A stretch of 64,000 nucleotides of DNA from Anaeromyxobacter soli (GTDB lineage: Bacteria > Myxococcota > Myxococcia > Myxococcales > Anaeromyxobacteraceae): contig NZ_JAKZLF010000019.1 of assembly GCF_022808855.1 (NCBI RefSeq), positions 31,289-95,288 on the forward strand, given 5' to 3'. Shown piece after piece: positions 8,886-17,481 of the stretch (position 1 is the stretch's first letter; every line of letters starts with the position of its first letter). Made by a program: the position numbers and the translations under genes. The notes below the pieces were generated by a model. The model did no database searches. It was not told where the DNA came from and was given only the letters and a program-made list of their open reading frames with translations.

Positions 8886-8904
8886 CTCGAAATCGAGCGC
8901 TTTT
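8886..8904 (+). terminator. Probable terminator of the ECF sigma operon
   Basis: ctcga-aa-tcgag (8886-8897) lies inside a gcg/cgc clamp and is followed by TTTT at 8901-8904, about 85 bases after the last stop codon and before the convergent wza-like gene. Another small hairpin, gagcc-acct-ggctc, is at 8821-8834. A run of nine Gs at 8803-8811 directly follows the stop. Confidence 0.5.
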
Positions 8905-8924
8905 GCGTAGCGACGCTCTTCGCG

Positions 8925-10052
8925 TCAGTTCCCCTGGAGCACGTTCTGGCCGCGGTTGGCGAGATCGACGCTCTGCCAGATGCCCTGGATGGTCGGGAGG
9001 ATCTGCGTCACCACGCGGTTCCAGTTGGTGAGGCCGTACGGCGCCACGTAGACGACGTCGAGCGGCTCGAGCTGGAACTGGGTGGCGAGCAGCATGGCGT
9101 CGGCGCTCGAGGCGTTCAGACGGTACACGCGCGGCGCGTCGTAGCGGCCCCGAAAGACGTACACCTCGCCCGGGTTCGAGGACACCGCCGAGAAGCCCTC
9201 GGAGTCGCCGATCGCCTCGGCGAGCGTCATCCTGCCGCGCGCCATGAGCTTCGACGACTGGCGCATCACCTCGCCGAGCACGAAGACCTTGTTCTCCTCG
9301 CGCGAGGGCACGTGCAGCACGTCGCCGTCCTTGAGGAGCCAGTTCTGCGAGCGATCGCCCTCGTCGTAGAAGGCCTGCAGGTCGAGCCGGTAGGTTCGGC
9401 CTTCGCGGGTGAGCGCGACGCCCCGCGTCCAGGCGCCGGGGGCGAGCCCGCGGCAGGCGGCGATGGCGTCCTGCACGCGCAGCGGCACGTCGCTGATCGG
9501 CAGCGTGGTGGGCTGCACCACCTCGCCCGTCACCTCCACGCGCTGCCCGCGAAACGCGGCGATGCGCACGTCGAGCTGCGGGTTCTCGATGTACTTGCGC
9601 AGCCGCTCGGCGATGAGGACGCGGACCTCGGGGAGGGTCTTGCCGCCGACCTCGATCACCCCGACGTGCGGGTAGAACATCGTCCCGTCTGCCTGCACCG
9701 CGTTGCCGAAGGTCTCCGCCGCACGGAACTCGCCGGCCGGGATGGTGAGCTCCGGGTGATCCCACACGATGACGGACAGCACGTCGTACGGCGCGATGCG
9801 GTACTGCCAGCTCGCGGCCTCGTCGGCGAGCGGGTCCTTCGGGCGTGCGCTCGCGGCGCGGACGCGCGCCTCGGCCTGCTCGACGAGCACCTTGGACGAG
9901 ATGGGGACGATGGCGATGGGCTGCTCGGCGGTGCCGCGCGCCTCGAGCTTGTCCGGCTTGAACTGGAGGCCGGGAGAGATCGAGCGGCAGCCCGTGGCGA
10001 GCAGCGCGAGCGCGGCGAGGCCGAGGACGGTCGGGCGAGCGAGCGCGTTCAA
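8925..10052 (-). CDS. Wza-type polysaccharide export lipoprotein
   Basis: A 375-residue outer-membrane export protein. A lipoprotein signal ends LLATGC (Cys22). A polysaccharide-export domain begins near YRIAPYDVLSVIVWDHPELT, and soluble-ligand-binding beta-grasp (SLBB) repeats follow. Wza-type proteins form the outer-membrane channel for capsule or exopolysaccharide. The start is a TTG at 10052 that overlaps the TGA of the phosphatase gene (TTGA) and is preceded by GGAGGG. That makes it a translationally coupled pair with the Wzb-like phosphatase. A second export protein lies at 29854-31491. Confidence 0.9.
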   Translation of the reverse strand: MNALARPTVLGLAALALLATGCRSISPGLQFKPDKLEARGTAEQPIAIVPISSKVLVEQAEARVRAASARPKDPLADEAASWQYRIAPYDVLSVIVWDHPELTIPAGEFRAAETFGNAVQADGTMFYPHVGVIEVGGKTLPEVRVLIAERLRKYIENPQLDVRIAAFRGQRVEVTGEVVQPTTLPISDVPLRVQDAIAACRGLAPGAWTRGVALTREGRTYRLDLQAFYDEGDRSQNWLLKDGDVLHVPSREENKVFVLGEVMRQSSKLMARGRMTLAEAIGDSEGFSAVSSNPGEVYVFRGRYDAPRVYRLNASSADAMLLATQFQLEPLDVVYVAPYGLTNWNRVVTQILPTIQGIWQSVDLANRGQNVLQGN

Positions 10053-10495
10053 GGCACCCTCCAGAACGCGCGGTCGAAGTCCTCGAGGCCGCGCTCGATG
10101 AGCGCCAGGGCCGACTCGAAGGAAGCACGGGGCAGGTGGTACGGATCCGGCACGTCGAACCCTCCGAACTTTCCGATGCGGTGCACGCGGCCGCGCGCAG
10201 AGGGCGCCATGGCCTCGATCTGCCGCTGGTGGGCCGACTCCATCACGAGCACGAGGTCCGCCGCCGCAAGCATCTCGGGGGTGAGCTGCCGCGCCCGGTG
10301 GGGCGTGAGGTCGATCCCGCGCTCCGCCAGGAGGGCCACCGCGATCGGGTCGGCGCCCCGTCCCTCGAGCGCGCCCAGCCCCGCCGACTCCACACGGCCA
10401 CGCCCCCGCGCCGCGAACCGCGCGCGCAGGAGGGCCTCCGCCATGGGGCTCCGGCAGATGTTGCCGACGCACACGATCAGAACCCGGTCGAGCAT
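10049..10495 (-). CDS. Low-molecular-weight protein tyrosine phosphatase (Wzb/Etp type)
   Basis: A 148-residue phosphatase. The P-loop is CVGNICRS at residues 9-16 (Cys9 nucleophile, Arg15), and the general-acid Asp is in PDPYH (Asp117). In Wzy-type capsule systems this enzyme dephosphorylates the Wzc tyrosine kinase. No Wzc kinase is visible in this window, so its partner must be elsewhere or different. I chose ATG 10495 (MLDRVLIVCV). The in-frame extension up to 10633 lies in an intergenic stretch and does not look coding. Confidence 0.93.
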   Translation of the reverse strand: MLDRVLIVCVGNICRSPMAEALLRARFAARGRGRVESAGLGALEGRGADPIAVALLAERGIDLTPHRARQLTPEMLAAADLVLVMESAHQRQIEAMAPSARGRVHRIGKFGGFDVPDPYHLPRASFESALALIERGLEDFDRAFWRVP

Positions 10496-10648
10496 GGCGT
10501 GCGCTGAAGGAGAGTTCCGTGGTGGCTTACTCGCCTCTCTGGGACTCGAGCGTGCTTGGCTGCCTGCCTCCCCTGCGCGAAGGTCGATGTCCGCCGTGCC
10601 AATGTCACCGCCCGTTCGGAGTGCCACCTCCAAATGGTGCGCGCGAGG

Positions 10649-12394
10649 CTAACCAGCGCGCAGCTGACGCTCGACGAGCCGCTGGTACAGGCCGCCACGC
10701 GCCACGAGCTCGCGATGGGGGCCAGACTCCACAATCAAGCCACCCTCGATCACCACCACGCGATCGGCGCTCGCGACCGTCGAGAGCCGGTGGGCGATGA
10801 TCACGGTGGTGCGGCCGGTCATGAGACGCGCGAGCGCGTCCTTCACGAGCGCCTCGGATTCCGCATCGAGGGCGCTCGTCGCCTCGTCCAGGAGGAGGAT
10901 GCGCGGGTCCTTGAGGACGGCGCGAGCGATGGCGAGCCGCTGGCGCTGGCCGCCGGAGAGCTGCTGACCGCGCTCGCCCACCCGCGTCGCGTAGCCCTCC
11001 GGGAACCCGCGCACGAAGGCGTCCGCGTGGGCTGCGCGGCAGGCTGCCACGACCTCCTCGTGCGTCGCGTCCGGCCGGCCGTAGCGCACGTTCTCCTCCA
11101 CCGAGGCCGAGAAGAGCGTGGGCTCCTGCGGGACGACGCCGAACTGCGCCCGCAGCCAGGTGGGGTCGAGGGAGCGTAGGTCATGGCCGTCGAGCGTGAG
11201 CCGCCCGGCGAGCGGGTCGTAGAGCCGGCCGAGGAGCGCCGCGACGGTGGACTTGCCTGAGCCGGAGGGGCCGACGAGCGCGACCACCTCGCCCGGAGCG
11301 ATGTGGAGGTCGATCCCGCCCAGCACCTCGACGTCGGGGCGGCTCGGGTAGGAGAAGCGCACGCCCTCGAGCGCGATCCGCCCGTCGCAGCGCGCCGGCT
11401 GGAGGCCGCCGGCGACGGGCATCTCCGGCACGCGATCCATGAGCGCGAACACCCGCTCCGCCGCGCCGATGCCCTTCATCGCCTCGGCCCACAGGTCGGC
11501 GAGGCCGCCGAGGCTCATGGCGATGAGGAGCGTGTAGACGAGGAACGCGGTGAGGGCACCAGGCGTGAGGTCACCGCGCGCGACGAGCTGGCCGCCGTAG
11601 CCGAGCACCGCGGCGATGGCGAGGTAGACGCCCGCCGAGGCCCCGCCCATGAAGAGCGAGCCCGCCCGCGCCCGGCGTCGTGCGGCGTCGTAGGAGGAGG
11701 CGATGGCGGCGTCGTAGCGGCCGCGCTCGGCGGGCTCGGCGTTGAAGGCCCGCACCGTGCGCATCGCGGAGAGCGACTCCTCCGCGACGTGGGAGGCGTC
11801 GGCGAGCGCGTCCTGGTAGCGGCGCGCGAGCGCACGGACCTTGCGACCGTAGAACACCGAACCGACCGCGATGGGCGGCACGACGAGCAGCATCACCACG
11901 GTGAGTCGCGGGGAGGTGACGAAGAGGAGCCCGATGCCGCCGAGCGCGGTGATGGCGTGGCGGAAGACCATCGACACGTTCGCCGCGACGAGGCTCTGGA
12001 TGGTGGCGGAGTCGGTGCCCAGGCGCGAGATGAGCTCGCCGGTGCGGGAGGCGTCGAAGAAGCCGATCTCCTGATCGAGGAGGCTCCTGTAGAGCCGCTC
12101 GCGCACGCGCCGCACGCCACGCTCGCCCGCGAGCGAGAAGAGGAGGTGCCGCCCCGCTATCGCGAGACCCTGGACGACGGCGATGACCGCGAGCACGCCC
12201 GCCGCCCGGGTGACCGCGCGCGGATCCTTCCCCGCGATGGCGCCGTCCACGATGAGCCGGATGCCCTGCGGGTACACGAGCGAGAGCGCCGCACCAGCGA
12301 CCAGCAGGACGGTGCCGAGCGAGAGCGCCGGCAGCTCCTCGCGCAGGAGGCCGCCCAGGCGGCGGAGGACGGAGGTGGGCGGGCGGGCGGGCAT
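10649..12394 (-). CDS. MsbA-like ABC exporter (half-transporter)
   Basis: A 581-residue fused TMD-NBD exporter. Membrane helices occupy about 25-305, including the coupling segment ELISRLGTDSATIQ. The ATPase follows: Walker A GPSGSGKST at 375-383, signature LSGGQRQRLA from 479, Walker B ILLLDEATSALD at 499-510 and switch AHRLSTV. It resembles MsbA and related lipid or glycolipid flippases and would act as a homodimer in the inner membrane. Placement in the polysaccharide locus suggests export of a lipid-linked or lipid A-type substrate; the substrate is inferred. Start ATG 12394 (MPARPPTSVL); upstream in-frame sequence is intergenic. Confidence 0.9.
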   Translation of the reverse strand: MPARPPTSVLRRLGGLLREELPALSLGTVLLVAGAALSLVYPQGIRLIVDGAIAGKDPRAVTRAAGVLAVIAVVQGLAIAGRHLLFSLAGERGVRRVRERLYRSLLDQEIGFFDASRTGELISRLGTDSATIQSLVAANVSMVFRHAITALGGIGLLFVTSPRLTVVMLLVVPPIAVGSVFYGRKVRALARRYQDALADASHVAEESLSAMRTVRAFNAEPAERGRYDAAIASSYDAARRRARAGSLFMGGASAGVYLAIAAVLGYGGQLVARGDLTPGALTAFLVYTLLIAMSLGGLADLWAEAMKGIGAAERVFALMDRVPEMPVAGGLQPARCDGRIALEGVRFSYPSRPDVEVLGGIDLHIAPGEVVALVGPSGSGKSTVAALLGRLYDPLAGRLTLDGHDLRSLDPTWLRAQFGVVPQEPTLFSASVEENVRYGRPDATHEEVVAACRAAHADAFVRGFPEGYATRVGERGQQLSGGQRQRLAIARAVLKDPRILLLDEATSALDAESEALVKDALARLMTGRTTVIIAHRLSTVASADRVVVIEGGLIVESGPHRELVARGGLYQRLVERQLRAG

Positions 12395-12442
12395 CGGGCG
12401 GGAGTCATAACGCGGGAAAACTCCGCTCGCCCTCACCAGCCC

Positions 12443-12473
12443 CGCTCGCGGTTCGGCAAGCTCGCCGCGAGTG
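12443..12473. repeat. Divergent copy of the CCGCTCG palindrome
   Basis: Arms ctcgcgg (12445-12451) and ccgcgag (12465-12471), extendable by one wobble and one C-G pair, flank the core ttcggcaagctcg. That core matches the corresponding 13 bases of the 8309-8338 element at 10 positions. It sits in the gap between the ABC exporter and the dehydratase gene (both minus strand), and may also attenuate read-through. Confidence 0.5.
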
Positions 12474-12528
12474 TTACGCGAATTCCGAACGCGAGCCGAA
12501 GCTGGTAGGCCTCTCGACTCGCGAACCG

Positions 12529-14517
12529 TCAGCGAGTGGCGATGACCTTGAGCGGCGGGTCCCACGCGAGCGGCGGAAGGGACTCCCCCGGCTGCAGCCG
12601 ATTGTTTGCCGGTCGGGGATCGCTCGGCAGCGGGGTGTCGCACGGCAGCGTTGGGCGGAACTCCGGCACGATCTCCGCGAACTTGCGGCGAATGTCGTCG
12701 GGCGCGGCGTCGGAGAGCGCCCCGAGCTCACTAACGTGCCGCAACAGCGGCTCCCACGCGTGCGGGCGGAAGCGGCCGACGAAGATCTTGGGGTGCCGCG
12801 TCTTGGCGGCGTTCTCGGAGTGCACCGACAGCTCCTCGAACAGCTTCTCGCCGGGGCGCACGCCGGTGTACTCGATCTCGATGTCCACCCCAGGCTCGTA
12901 GCCGCAGAGGGAGATGAGATCGCGGGCGAGATCCGAGATCTTCACGGGCTCGCCCATGTCGAGGATGAAGATCTCGCCGCCTGCCCCCATGGACCCGGCC
13001 TGGAGCACGAGCTGGCTCGCCTCCGGGATGGTCATGAAGTAGCGCTGCATCTCCGGGTGCGTGACGGTCACCGGGCCGCCGGCCGCGATCTGCTCCTTGA
13101 AGATCGGGATGACGCTCCCGGTGGAGCCGAGCACGTTCCCGAACCGGACGGTCACGAACCGCGTCCGCGATCGCTGCGAGAGTCCCTGGACGTAGATCTC
13201 GGCCACGCGCTTCGAGACGCCCATCACGGAGGTCGGGTTCACCGCCTTGTCCGTGGAGATCATGACGAAGCGATCGACCCCGTACTGATCCGAGAGGTCG
13301 GCGAGCGTCTTCGTCCCGAAGACGTTGTTCTTCACGGCCTCGCCTGGGTTCCACTCCATCATCGGCACGTGCTTGTGCGCGGCCGCGTGCAGCACCACGT
13401 CCGGCCGGTGCTCCGCGAACACCTTGTGCATCCGGACCTCGTCGCCGACGTCCGCGATGCACGCCACGAGCGAGAGGTCGGGAAAGCGCTCCTGGAGCTC
13501 CCGGTGGATCTGGAAGAGGTTGTTCTCGCCGTGCTCGACCAGCACGAGGCGCTCGGGCCCGAACCGACAGACCTGGCGGCAAAGCTCCGATCCGATGGAA
13601 CCTCCCGCGCCCGAGACCATCACCACCCGGCCCGCCATGACCTCGGAGATGGCAGCCATGTCGAGCTGGACGGGATCGCGGCCGAGGAGGTCCTCGATGG
13701 CGACCTCGCGGAGCTGGCTCACCGTGACGCGGCCGTCGATGAGATCACCGATCCCCGGGATCGTCCGGAAACGGACGCCGGCGGCCTTGCAGGCCGCGAC
13801 CATGCGCCGCATTTGCGCGCCGGTCGCCGAGGGCACCGCGATGAGCACCTCGTCCACCGCAAAGTCGGCGGCGACCGTGGGGAGATCCTCGATCGTGCCG
13901 ACCACGCGCACGCCGTGGATCTGCGCCCCCCGCTTGTGCGGGCTGTCGTCGAGGACACCCACCGCGTCCCAGCGCTCCTGACGCGCGTGGATCTCGCGGA
14001 GCAACGTCTCGCCGGCATCGCCGGCGCCGATGACGAGAACGCGCTGCCGCCGCTCCTGGCCTGCGGTGTGGAGACGCCGTCTCAGCGCCCGCGTCGCGAA
14101 CCGCAGACCTCCGACGAGCGTGATCGCGGTCAACCACTCGATCGCCGGGACCGAACGGGGGAACCCCTCGAACCCGGCGAACAGGAAGACCGAGAAGAGC
14201 AGGGTCCCGACCGTCGTCGCCTGTACGAGTGCGACGAGATCCGGCGCGCCCGTGTATCGCCACAGGCCACGGAAGAGCCCGAGCGCGTGGAAGCTCGCGA
14301 CGCGGGCGGCGAGAAGCACTGGGAGCCAGACCGCGAGGTCGATGGCCTGATCCGCGGGGATCCTGAAGTCGAACCGAAGGTTTAGCGCGATGAGGAGCGC
14401 CGACGTCCACAACGCCATGTGGGCGCCGATGACGGCCACACGACGTGCAGCGACCCTAAGTGCGACCCCCCGGTCAGTCACGGCGGAATGTGTACCAGAA
14501 GAAGCTCGGTCACGCAT
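12529..14517 (-). CDS. Membrane nucleotide-sugar 4,6-dehydratase (PglF/WbpM/CapD family)
   Basis: A 662-residue protein with about four N-terminal membrane helices (25-135) and two Rossmann units (VLVIGAGDAGE at 160-170; VSGAGGSIGSE at 301-311). The catalytic region has HKHVPMME at 381-388, STDKAVNP at 421-428 and the M-x3-K pair Met432/Lys436 that replaces the usual Tyr-x3-Lys in this branch. Family members convert UDP-GlcNAc to the 4-keto-6-deoxy sugar on the cytoplasmic face of the membrane. The neighbouring aminotransferase (14566-15759) could add the 4-amino group. The start is the first ATG; a GTG at 14481 is an alternative, and no strong Shine-Dalgarno supports either. Confidence 0.9.
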   Translation of the reverse strand: MRDRASSGTHSAVTDRGVALRVAARRVAVIGAHMALWTSALLIALNLRFDFRIPADQAIDLAVWLPVLLAARVASFHALGLFRGLWRYTGAPDLVALVQATTVGTLLFSVFLFAGFEGFPRSVPAIEWLTAITLVGGLRFATRALRRRLHTAGQERRQRVLVIGAGDAGETLLREIHARQERWDAVGVLDDSPHKRGAQIHGVRVVGTIEDLPTVAADFAVDEVLIAVPSATGAQMRRMVAACKAAGVRFRTIPGIGDLIDGRVTVSQLREVAIEDLLGRDPVQLDMAAISEVMAGRVVMVSGAGGSIGSELCRQVCRFGPERLVLVEHGENNLFQIHRELQERFPDLSLVACIADVGDEVRMHKVFAEHRPDVVLHAAAHKHVPMMEWNPGEAVKNNVFGTKTLADLSDQYGVDRFVMISTDKAVNPTSVMGVSKRVAEIYVQGLSQRSRTRFVTVRFGNVLGSTGSVIPIFKEQIAAGGPVTVTHPEMQRYFMTIPEASQLVLQAGSMGAGGEIFILDMGEPVKISDLARDLISLCGYEPGVDIEIEYTGVRPGEKLFEELSVHSENAAKTRHPKIFVGRFRPHAWEPLLRHVSELGALSDAAPDDIRRKFAEIVPEFRPTLPCDTPLPSDPRPANNRLQPGESLPPLAWDPPLKVIATR

Positions 14518-14565
14518 AGTGGCAGCCGCGTCGCCCGAGCACAGGACGCGGCCGCAGCCTCGCCG

Positions 14566-15759
14566 TCAGGCCGCCTCGAACCGGTGCCTTCCCCCGGAGC
14601 GCCGGTGCTTGCTGGCGATGTCGGTGACCGCCTCCACGACGCGTGCGACGTCGCCGTCCGTCATCTTGGAGTATATGGGCAGCGAGACGCTTCGGCGGTA
14701 GACGTCGAGCGCCACGGGGAGCTGCTCGGGCGCGTAACCGTAAGTGTCTCGATAGTACGGATGGACGTGGAGCGGGATGAAGTGTACCGAGGCGCCAATC
14801 CCGCGCTCCTTGAGCTCCACGATGAAGCGATCCCGGTCGATTCCGAGCGCTCCTGGGCGAAGCTTCAGGACGTACAAATGGTGCGTGTGGTCACGATCCG
14901 TCGACCACGACATCAGCTCGAAGGCCCGATGGTCGATGAAGGCGCGGTCGTAGGTCACCGCGATCTCGCGGCGCCGCTCGAGCATCTCGTCGGCCCGCTC
15001 CAGCTGGCCCAGGCCGATCGCCGACGCGATGTCGGTCAGGTTGTACTTGTAGCCCGGCGCGATGATCTCGTAGTACCAGCTGCCCTCGGCCGAGTACCGC
15101 TTCCACGCGTCCCGCGAGATCCCGTGGAGCGACATGAACCGCATCCGGTCCGCCCACTCCGCGTTGGCGGTCACCGCCGCGCCGCCTTCACCCGTCGTGA
15201 TCGTCTTCGTCGCATAGAACGAGAAGCAGGAGATGTCGGCGAGAGTCCCGACCTTTCGCCCGCGATAGCGACCCGGGAAGCAGTGGGCGGCGTCGTCGAT
15301 CACGAAGATGCCGCGCGGCCTCGCCAGCGCGACGATTTCGTCCATGTCCGCGGGCACGCCCGCGAAGTGCACGGGCATGATCGCCCGCGTGCGCGGCGTG
15401 ATCGCCCGCTCGATGGCGGCGGGGTCCACGTTGTGGTCGGACCCGCGCACGTCCACGAGCACGGGGGTCGCGCCGAGGTACCTGACCACTTCGGCGGTGG
15501 CCGCGAACGTCAAGGTGGGGACGATCACCTCGTCGCCGGCCTTCACGCCGACCGCCTCGAGGGCGAGGTGAAGCGCAGCCGTACAGGAGTTCACCATCAC
15601 GGCGTGCGGCGCGCCCGTCGCGGCGCCGAACCGGCGCTCGAATTCCTTCGTCTTCGGGCCGGTCGTGATCCAGCCGGAGCGGAGGGTCTCGACGACGGAC
15701 TCGACCTCCGCCTCCGAGATGTCGGGTAACGCGAACGGCAGGAAGTTGGCGGCGCGCAT
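14566..15759 (-). CDS. DegT/DnrJ/EryC1 sugar aminotransferase (PglE-like)
   Basis: A 397-residue PLP-dependent aminotransferase of the DegT/DnrJ/EryC1/StrS class. The PLP lysine is Lys185 in FYATKTITTGEGG, with acidic partners in VIDDAAHC (154-160). It begins AANFLPFALPDISEAEVESV, the normal N-terminus for enzymes that transaminate 4-keto sugars. It lies 48 bases upstream of the dehydratase on the same strand. Together they could make a UDP-4-amino-4,6-dideoxy sugar as in bacillosamine-type pathways. No PglD-like acetyltransferase is beside it. The exact sugar is inferred. Confidence 0.9.
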   Translation of the reverse strand: MRAANFLPFALPDISEAEVESVVETLRSGWITTGPKTKEFERRFGAATGAPHAVMVNSCTAALHLALEAVGVKAGDEVIVPTLTFAATAEVVRYLGATPVLVDVRGSDHNVDPAAIERAITPRTRAIMPVHFAGVPADMDEIVALARPRGIFVIDDAAHCFPGRYRGRKVGTLADISCFSFYATKTITTGEGGAAVTANAEWADRMRFMSLHGISRDAWKRYSAEGSWYYEIIAPGYKYNLTDIASAIGLGQLERADEMLERRREIAVTYDRAFIDHRAFELMSWSTDRDHTHHLYVLKLRPGALGIDRDRFIVELKERGIGASVHFIPLHVHPYYRDTYGYAPEQLPVALDVYRRSVSLPIYSKMTDGDVARVVEAVTDIASKHRRSGGRHRFEAA

Positions 15760-16040
15760 CGCTCCCTGTTTACCACGGATGGTGCGGTCTCATGAATGGC
15801 CCTCGGACGTGGAAGGTACGAGAAGTTGGAGTGCCCCGCTGGACCTGTGTCGCCACTGCGCGTGCGCACGCGACTCCGCCTCGCCGCCTGGCGCTTACGC
15901 GCTTTCCTCGTCAGCGGCGCGACCCGCAGCATCTCGGTGATCGGACGACCGTCCCACCGCTCCCATTCCGACTCCGTTGCGGCGCCAGCGCGGGGCTTTT
16001 CCGTCCGCCGGTTTACGCGTAGAGTCCCACCTCCTCCGGT
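15760..16040. promoter_or_regulatory. Divergent promoter region with a 14-bp palindrome
   Basis: This 281-bp gap separates the minus-strand aminotransferase from the plus-strand uronic-acid operon. It contains a perfect palindrome cgcgtgcgcacgcg at 15859-15872. A TAGAGT hexamer at 16020-16025, 15 bases before the ATG at 16041, is a likely -10 element. The bases just before that ATG (cctcctccggt) resemble an anti-Shine-Dalgarno rather than a ribosome-binding site, so a very short leader is plausible. I see no gene here. Confidence 0.4.
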
Positions 16041-17366
16041 ATGGACATGCAGAAACTCTTCGACGGCATCCAGAATCGCTCCGCGCGGATCGGCATCATC
16101 GGGCAGGGCTACGTGGGGTTGCCCCTCGGCCTCGTCTTCTGCAGCGCCGGCTTTCACGTCACGGGCTTCGACATCGACGCGAAGAAGGTCGCCACGCTCT
16201 CCAGGGGCGAGTCCTACATTCGCCACATCGGCCCGGAACGCGTCGCCGCGGCCGTCGAGAGCGGGCGGTACGTGGCGACCGACGACTTCGATCGGCTCGC
16301 CGAATGCGACGCGGTCTTGATCTGCGTCCCCACTCCGCTCGGCAAGCACCGGGAGCCCGACAACTCCTTCATCCACTCGACCGCTCGGGAGATCGCGAAG
16401 CGGCTGCGGCCTGGACAGCTCGTCGTCCTCGAGTCCACCACGTACCCGGGAACCACCGACGAGGAGGTGAAGCCCATCCTCGAGTCGAGCGGGCTCGAGT
16501 GCCCGAAGGACTTCTTGCTCGCGTTCTCCCCTGAGCGCGAAGACCCCGGCAACGAGCGGTTCTCGACGCGCTCCATCCCGAAGGTGGTCGGGGGCGTCAA
16601 CGCCCCTTCGACGGAGGCGGCGGTCCAGCTCTACCGCGCCGCGCTCGACACCGTGGTCCCCGTCTCGAGCTCCCGCGTCGCAGAGTCGGGGAAGCTCCTC
16701 GAGAACATCTTCCGCTCGGTCAACATCGCGCTCGTGAACGAGCTAAAGGTCATCTTCGACCGGATGGACATCGACGTCTGGGAGGTCATCGAGGCCGCGA
16801 AGACCAAGCCGTTCGGGTTCATGCCGTTCTATCCCGGCCCCGGGCTCGGCGGGCACTGCATCCCGCTCGACCCCTTCTACCTCTCCTGGAAGGCTGCCGA
16901 GTTCGGCTCCTGGGCGCGGTTCATCGAGCTCGCGGGTGAGGTGAACACCCGCATGCCGGGCTATGTTGTCGAGAAGACCGTCCGCGCGCTGAACGACGAC
17001 GGGAAGGCGCTGCGCGGCTCGCGCGTCCTCGTGCTCGGTCTGTCCTACAAGGCGAACATCGACGACGATCGGGAGTCCCCGTCGTACGAGCTCATCGAGC
17101 TCTTCCAGCACGGGGGGGCGCAGGTGGACTACTGCGATCCCTACTTTCCGGTCTCGCACCCGACACGGAAGCACGACCTCGCGATGCGCTCGGTGCCGTG
17201 CACGCCGAAGACGCTCGCGACCTACGACGTCGTCGTTCTCTCGACGGCGCACGACGAGTTCAAGCGCCCCGAGATCTACGAAAACGTGCCGCTCGTCGTC
17301 GACACGCGCAACGTCGTCGCCTCGCTGCGAGGCGGCGGTGGGCCGCGGAGGCTCGTGAAGGCATGA
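16041..17366 (+). CDS. wbpA: UDP-N-acetylglucosamine 6-dehydrogenase (WbpA type)
   Basis: A 441-residue NAD-dependent nucleotide-sugar dehydrogenase that oxidises C6 of a UDP-N-acetylhexosamine to the uronic acid. The NAD loop is GQGYVGLPLG at 21-30, with ESTTYPGTTDEEV at 131-143 and the catalytic cysteine Cys273 in GGHCIPLDPFY. The next three genes are the oxidoreductase, acetyltransferase and aminotransferase of the WbpB-D-E pathway, so UDP-GlcNAc is the likely substrate. It is the first gene of that plus-strand operon. Confidence 0.9.
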   Translation: MDMQKLFDGIQNRSARIGIIGQGYVGLPLGLVFCSAGFHVTGFDIDAKKVATLSRGESYIRHIGPERVAAAVESGRYVATDDFDRLAECDAVLICVPTPLGKHREPDNSFIHSTAREIAKRLRPGQLVVLESTTYPGTTDEEVKPILESSGLECPKDFLLAFSPEREDPGNERFSTRSIPKVVGGVNAPSTEAAVQLYRAALDTVVPVSSSRVAESGKLLENIFRSVNIALVNELKVIFDRMDIDVWEVIEAAKTKPFGFMPFYPGPGLGGHCIPLDPFYLSWKAAEFGSWARFIELAGEVNTRMPGYVVEKTVRALNDDGKALRGSRVLVLGLSYKANIDDDRESPSYELIELFQHGGAQVDYCDPYFPVSHPTRKHDLAMRSVPCTPKTLATYDVVVLSTAHDEFKRPEIYENVPLVVDTRNVVASLRGGGGPRRLVKA

Positions 17367-17376
17367 ACTGACGGCG

Positions 17377-17395
17377 GCGCACCCGCGGGGTGCGC
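17377..17395 (+). terminator. Intra-operon hairpin between wbpA and wbpB
   Basis: gcgcacc (17377-17383) and ggtgcgc (17389-17395) form a perfect 7-bp stem with a 5-base loop, ten bases after the wbpA stop codon. There is no T tract. It may lower read-through to the next gene or protect the wbpA mRNA end rather than terminate fully. Confidence 0.4.
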
Positions 17396-17481
17396 GCCAC
17401 GCGGCGGGTGACGGCCGATCGGGTGTACGTCCGTCGCGAAGGGGCGGTGGCGCAGGGCCCTCCACCGCGCCAGGGGGCATC

